64,000 bases of DNA, taken from Aureisphaera galaxeae (GTDB lineage: Bacteria; Bacteroidota; Bacteroidia; Flavobacteriales; Flavobacteriaceae). Of this stretch, positions 60,666 to 64,000 are shown in pieces. Each line of letters starts with the position of its first letter. Position 1 is the stretch's first letter. The notes beneath the pieces are model-generated. The model was not told the DNA's origin, searched no databases, and saw nothing but the letters and a program-made list of their open reading frames with translations. The position numbers were made by a program, and so were the translations under genes. Where the stretch lies: assembly GCF_028561275.1 (NCBI RefSeq), contig NZ_JAQQTF010000004.1:930001-994000 (forward strand). Reading direction: 5' to 3'.

Positions 60666-62426
60666 CTAAAGTGTGGAAAGAAAAGAAACCAAGTCATCCT
60701 CCTTTTCTAGTTTCAGTTTTTTCTTCAATCGATACTTCGATTTTAGTACACTATCGGGAAGTACATTGAGCATAGAAGCAATTTCCTTGGTAGATAGATT
60801 CATACGCAAAAAAGAAGCCAATCGGATTTCCTTTTCGGTGATCTCGTTGTAGATCTCCTTCAGTTTTAAATCGAAGTTATTGTGCACTTCCGAAAAGTAA
60901 CTTTTAAAAACTTCCCAATCCTTATCCTCTGCCTTTTCCTTCTTCAGTAACATAATGAGTCTCCTGAATTCTATTTTGAAGAGCTCAGGCGATTCCTTGA
61001 TCCGTTCCAGATTGCTCTTCAGCTCTTCAATAAATGTATTCTTCTGCACCAAATGCAGGGTTTGGGAAGTCAGTTCTTTCTTTTTGAATGCTATTTCCTG
61101 CTTGTAAATCGCCTCTTGCTTTTCCCTAGCAATCCGATTCTTTTTAATGCGTTGTTTGAAACCAAAATACAGCAACCCTGTAATGGCCAAAAAAGCAAAC
61201 ATCCCAATACCGTAAAGCGTTTTGGTAAGGTTAGACACTTTTACCTCTTCATTCAAGGTCTTAATTTCCTGTTGCTGAAGGGCTATCTCGGCTTCTTTTC
61301 GTTCGGTGGCATATTGTACCTCAAGTTCATTTACTTTGTCCACATTCTTCCTTTTGTAGAGGCGAGCTTCCATATCTGAAGTAATCACACGATACTCAAA
61401 TGCCTTTTTGAAATCCCCTAAATCGGCATAAACATTAGCAATACTCTTGTAATTGCCAATTAAATGAGGGGTCTGCTCAATTTCTTTATTTATAGCGATA
61501 CTTTTCTCATAATAATCCAGAGCCAATCGTAAATCGCCTTTTATGTGTGCTATTTTTGCCAAGGACAGCAAATTTTTGGCTTCCAATCCTGGGTTATTAA
61601 ACTCTTGGGTGAGCCGTAGCGATTGCAGCGCATAGTCTTCTGCCTGCGGTAAACTATCCCACCTCCTATATAACACATTAATGTTATGCAAAACACGCGC
61701 CTTTTTAATGGGATATCCAGCCTTGTCAAAATAGGCCAATGTCTTTTTGTAGTAGGACAACGCTTCGCTATAGTTTTTCTTTTTCCTGTGATTTAATCCA
61801 ATATTGCCTTGCACTTTGGCCAGATCTTCTTCAGCACCAGCATTCCTTTCGTATATGGCTTCGGCTTTTTTGAAATACTCAGTAGACAAGTCCACATTTT
61901 GTAGCACCCCATGAATATTTCCTAAGGATACATAACTTCTTGCAATTTCAACTTCACCCAAATTCAATTCCTGTTTTAGTTTTAAAACCAACTGAATGGA
62001 ATTCATGGCTTCCTTATATTTTCCCATCTTGCGTTCCACATTTCCCAATTCATTAATAGCTCGCATTCTGGAGTTAATGTCTCCTTTAGATTCAAAATTT
62101 GCTATTGCCCTCTTTAACCAAGTTTCGGCCAAGGGAAAATTGGACGTCCTTTTATAATACAGCCCTTTATACCAAGTCAGATCGAAGTCCGATTCATTTG
62201 GGTCCATACGAAACGAAATAGCTTCAATACTATCTAAGTATTGTTTTCCTACAGCAGGTTCTTTTTCATAGGTTTTCAGAAACAAACTTTTATGAAGTGT
62301 AATCTTTTCGGTATCATCTTTTGCTTCCGATAAAGCATTTAATAAACTATCTACCTTTTGGGTGTTTTGCCCAAGGGCTGAAATGAAAAACAAAAAAGAA
62401 AAACAAAGGGAAATAAAAAATTTCAT
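60666..62426 (-). CDS. TPR-sensor/LuxR-type membrane transcription regulator
   Basis: 586 aa. Signal peptide MKFFISLCFSFLFFISALGQ, then roughly seven TPR units across residues ~30-370 (NSRMRAINELGNVERKMGKYKEAM, EEDLAKVQGNIGLNHRKKKNYSEALSYYKKTLAYF). A transmembrane helix follows (TLYGIGMFAFLAITGLLYFGF, ~403-423), then a coiled-coil juxtamembrane segment and a C-terminal LuxR-like HTH (LNEITEKEIRLASFLRMNLSTKEIASMLNVLPDSVLKSKYRLKKKL). The TPR domain is therefore outside the cytoplasm and could bind peptides. It is divergent from the peptide-2 gene. Confidence 0.9.
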   Translation of the reverse strand: MKFFISLCFSFLFFISALGQNTQKVDSLLNALSEAKDDTEKITLHKSLFLKTYEKEPAVGKQYLDSIEAISFRMDPNESDFDLTWYKGLYYKRTSNFPLAETWLKRAIANFESKGDINSRMRAINELGNVERKMGKYKEAMNSIQLVLKLKQELNLGEVEIARSYVSLGNIHGVLQNVDLSTEYFKKAEAIYERNAGAEEDLAKVQGNIGLNHRKKKNYSEALSYYKKTLAYFDKAGYPIKKARVLHNINVLYRRWDSLPQAEDYALQSLRLTQEFNNPGLEAKNLLSLAKIAHIKGDLRLALDYYEKSIAINKEIEQTPHLIGNYKSIANVYADLGDFKKAFEYRVITSDMEARLYKRKNVDKVNELEVQYATERKEAEIALQQQEIKTLNEEVKVSNLTKTLYGIGMFAFLAITGLLYFGFKQRIKKNRIAREKQEAIYKQEIAFKKKELTSQTLHLVQKNTFIEELKSNLERIKESPELFKIEFRRLIMLLKKEKAEDKDWEVFKSYFSEVHNNFDLKLKEIYNEITEKEIRLASFLRMNLSTKEIASMLNVLPDSVLKSKYRLKKKLKLEKEDDLVSFLSTL

Positions 62427-62781
62427 AGATGGGAGTTAGTTGTTCCCAAGATACTCATTTTGAATGCCTTCTGAAACCCCAATCCATGGCTTCAATTTCC
62501 TTACAATAGACAGCACAATCAATTTTTAAGTTTCAAGTAATTGATTTTCAATAATATACAAAATAATCAATCACAAATCTAAAATTGAATTGTCCATACT
62601 TTGTCCATGATAAAATCGAAGGCCGTAATTCATGAATACAGTTCGATTTACACCTAAGTAAATTTTTTTTGGCACGCTTGTTGAATTCCTATTAAACAAC
62701 TAGGCTATTTCAGAGTCAAATAGTCAAAACCATAAAAGTTTAACCCGTCTGCCCATAAGCGGACCACTAAATTTCAATGTT
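62427..62781. promoter_or_regulatory. Promoter region of peptide 2 and TPR-LuxR regulator
   Basis: It contains a sigma-54-like element TGGCACG-N4-TTGAA (62670-62685) with correct GG-N10-G spacing; the -12 position reads GA rather than GC. A direct repeat TTGTCCAT lies at 62590-62597 and 62601-62608 (11-bp period), a possible activator site. Peptide 2 would have a leader of about 85 nt. No other gene is seen. Confidence 0.5.
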
Positions 62782-62880
62782 ATGAAAACGCTAAAAGAAT
62801 TTTTAAACAAGAAACTAAGTAAGTGGAATGAAAAATTGGTAGAATACGCTAAAGCCAGTAGTTATGCAATCCACAGATAA
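62782..62880 (+). CDS. 32-aa peptide 2 (novel family ending ASSYAIHR)
   Basis: ATG at 62782, TAA at 62878-62880. It begins MKTLKEFLNKKLSKWNE and ends KLVEYAKASSYAIHR. It aligns without gaps to the peptide at 58761 (19/32 identical; the terminal eight residues ASSYAIHR are the same). Synonymous codon differences argue for a real protein. A strong terminator follows at 62901, and a sigma-54-like promoter precedes it. No signal peptide. It lies between the TPR-LuxR gene and the serine hydrolase gene, both on the opposite strand. Confidence 0.82.
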   Translation: MKTLKEFLNKKLSKWNEKLVEYAKASSYAIHR

Positions 62881-62900
62881 TACTACAGAACCGTTTCGAT

Positions 62901-62936
62901 AAAATCCCTCACGGAATATCCAGTGAGGGATTTTTA
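62901..62936 (+). terminator. Terminator after peptide 2
   Basis: AAAATCCCTCAC-N10-GTGAGGGATTTTT perfect stem with a T5 tail, also serving the convergent serine hydrolase gene. Confidence 0.88.
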
Positions 62937-62939
62937 ATT

Positions 62940-64000
62940 TTATTCCTCTGTAGTTCCCCGAAAAAGGAAAAGCTCTAAATCCCTTACAAAATCCTCCCCC
63001 AAGTTGTTATTCGCAAAAGCCACATATCCCACTTGCTCTCCAAGGATATAGGCATATTTACAGTTAAAATCCCCATTGTTTCCTCCGTGGCCTATGATCT
63101 TGCCATCGGGTGTTTCCTGTACAAAAAAGCCATTGGCGACTCCTTGCGGATACTCGGGATCGTACATGCGTTGCTCGGAAGTTAATTTGGTATAAGGTGT
63201 ATATATACTTTCGTAGGTTGCCTGCGACATGTGCTCCTCTTTCATTAACCCAATCACAAAATTGCTGAAGTCCATTGCTTCGGTCATTACACTTGAAGCC
63301 GGACTATCTACATCGGTTCTTTCCTTGTAAGAGGGAAAAGCGTGATAATGCCCTGTAGCTAGCTGGTCAAGTATACTTCGATCATAAGTGAAGTGGGTGT
63401 TCTTTAATCCGAAGGGAATAGCCACTTCTTCTTTAAAAACTTGTGAAACAGATTTCCCCGTAAGATGGGCCACTACCCTACCCAGGTAATTATAAGCTGC
63501 TCCCGAGTAACCAAATTCGGAGCCCGGTTCAAAATTCAAGGTAATATCAGGACCGTTCATCCATCCTCCGGGACCACCAAACTTACTGGGATACGGCCAA
63601 TTGCTTAATCCCGATTGATGGTTCAAAACAATCCTTGCGGTAATGAGTTTGGATCGCTCGTCTTTTTCTATCAAGGGAAACGGAAGGTATTCCAATAAGG
63701 GTTTATCCAAATCGATAATGCCCCTTTCTACCAAACGAAGCACCATTACAGCAAACAAAGTCTTGGTGGTAGAAGCCCCTTCGTATAAGGATTCATTGGT
63801 CAGTTTTTCTCCCGTGATCCTATGCTTTACCCCACGATTCAGGTTATAAACTACCTCTCCGTCTTTGATAAGCGCTATAGAAACCCCTGGAATTCCATAA
63901 TAATCCTGATGCTCTTTTATAAATCGATCAATTTCCTTTAGATCGGGTTTCTTGGCCCGTAAGGCCCCTTCTGAAAGTGTTTCGAACTTGGGCTTGGCAA
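62940..64000 (-). CDS. Serine hydrolase (class C beta-lactamase/penicillin-binding family), N-terminus outside window
   Basis: At least 353 residues are in the window, and the frame is open to base 64000, so the N-terminus is missing. The Beta-lactamase family core is GIPGVSIALIKDGEVVY, then the SxxK motif in LYEGASTTKTLFAVMVL (Ser-Thr-Thr-Lys), the YxN-like SGAAYNYLG (YNY), and a late HGGNNGDF in place of the KTG/HxG motif. These resemble class C beta-lactamase-like esterases and D-aminopeptidases rather than true beta-lactamases. It is convergent with peptide 2 and shares its terminator. Confidence 0.9.
   Translation of the reverse strand, partial: AKPKFETLSEGALRAKKPDLKEIDRFIKEHQDYYGIPGVSIALIKDGEVVYNLNRGVKHRITGEKLTNESLYEGASTTKTLFAVMVLRLVERGIIDLDKPLLEYLPFPLIEKDERSKLITARIVLNHQSGLSNWPYPSKFGGPGGWMNGPDITLNFEPGSEFGYSGAAYNYLGRVVAHLTGKSVSQVFKEEVAIPFGLKNTHFTYDRSILDQLATGHYHAFPSYKERTDVDSPASSVMTEAMDFSNFVIGLMKEEHMSQATYESIYTPYTKLTSEQRMYDPEYPQGVANGFFVQETPDGKIIGHGGNNGDFNCKYAYILGEQVGYVAFANNNLGEDFVRDLELFLFRGTTEE

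Noticed and set aside
1-64000. CRISPR arrays, tRNA or rRNA genes, insertion sequences
   Set aside because: No regularly spaced repeats, cloverleaf-like sequences, rRNA segments, transposase motifs or terminal inverted repeats were seen by reading through both strands.

Overview
This 64 kb AT-rich window is chromosomal DNA from a member of the Bacteroidetes, most likely a marine Flavobacteriaceae species. The evidence is the TonB-dependent receptor with a CarboxypepD-like N-terminal domain, periplasmic-TPR/LuxR and membrane-anchored winged-helix regulators, MKK-type signal peptides ending in AQ, weak Shine-Dalgarno sequences, and several promoters with the Bacteroidetes -7 box TAnnTTTG. I see no rRNA, tRNA, CRISPR array, insertion sequence or prophage. 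Two CDSs run off the window ends (an AraC regulator at the left, a serine hydrolase at the right).

Layout. 1-2.1 kb: AraC regulator and a membrane acyltransferase. 2.2-20.3 kb: the most unusual region. A compact minus-strand operon (read from 18.2 to 4.9 kb) encodes a glycyl radical enzyme, a DyP-type peroxidase fused to a HAD phosphatase, a phospholipase-D-fold protein, a thermolysin-like metallopeptidase, a ComEC-like metallo-beta-lactamase-fold hydrolase, and a helicase with a C-terminal nuclease-like domain. Around it lie a 778-aa beta-rich protein, a 44-aa membrane peptide, a membrane coiled-coil protein and a small secreted protein. Palindromes of the form ATACCC-N6-GGGTAT recur upstream of these genes, with a degenerate copy before the secreted protein at 34 kb, suggesting one regulon. 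Other signal-less, aggressive enzymes (berberine-bridge-type oxidase, flavin amine oxidase, patatin, metallophosphatase) are scattered through the window.

20.5-34 kb: stress and redox regulons, several with their operators visible. These are an HxlR regulator with two identical 17-bp palindromes controlling a reductase/LLM/SDR/VOC operon, a membrane winged-helix regulator next to YceI, a SUMF1-domain protein, and an AraC-containing SDR/MBL operon with a direct-repeat operator. 34-41 kb: an NAD/ADP-ribose operon (SPFH, NAD kinase-like, macrodomain, unknown, ADP-ribosylglycohydrolase, DUF4291) behind a Nudix-type (NrtR/AraR) regulator, with three matching 21-bp operators placed on TAnnTTTG promoters. 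41-50 kb: a MarR regulon, a TonB receptor, a GNAT enzyme, and a racemase divergent from a MetR-like LysR regulator. 50-58 kb: metallophosphatase, secreted NTF2-DJ-1 fusion, AraC membrane regulator, amine oxidase and patatin.

58.4-64 kb: two previously unlisted, clearly homologous 32-residue peptides (58761-58859 and 62782-62880), each with its own terminator. They bracket a secreted S41 peptidase and a TPR-LuxR membrane regulator. With the glycyl-radical/DyP/helicase operon, this peptide-protease-sensor block is the best candidate in the window for an undescribed system.
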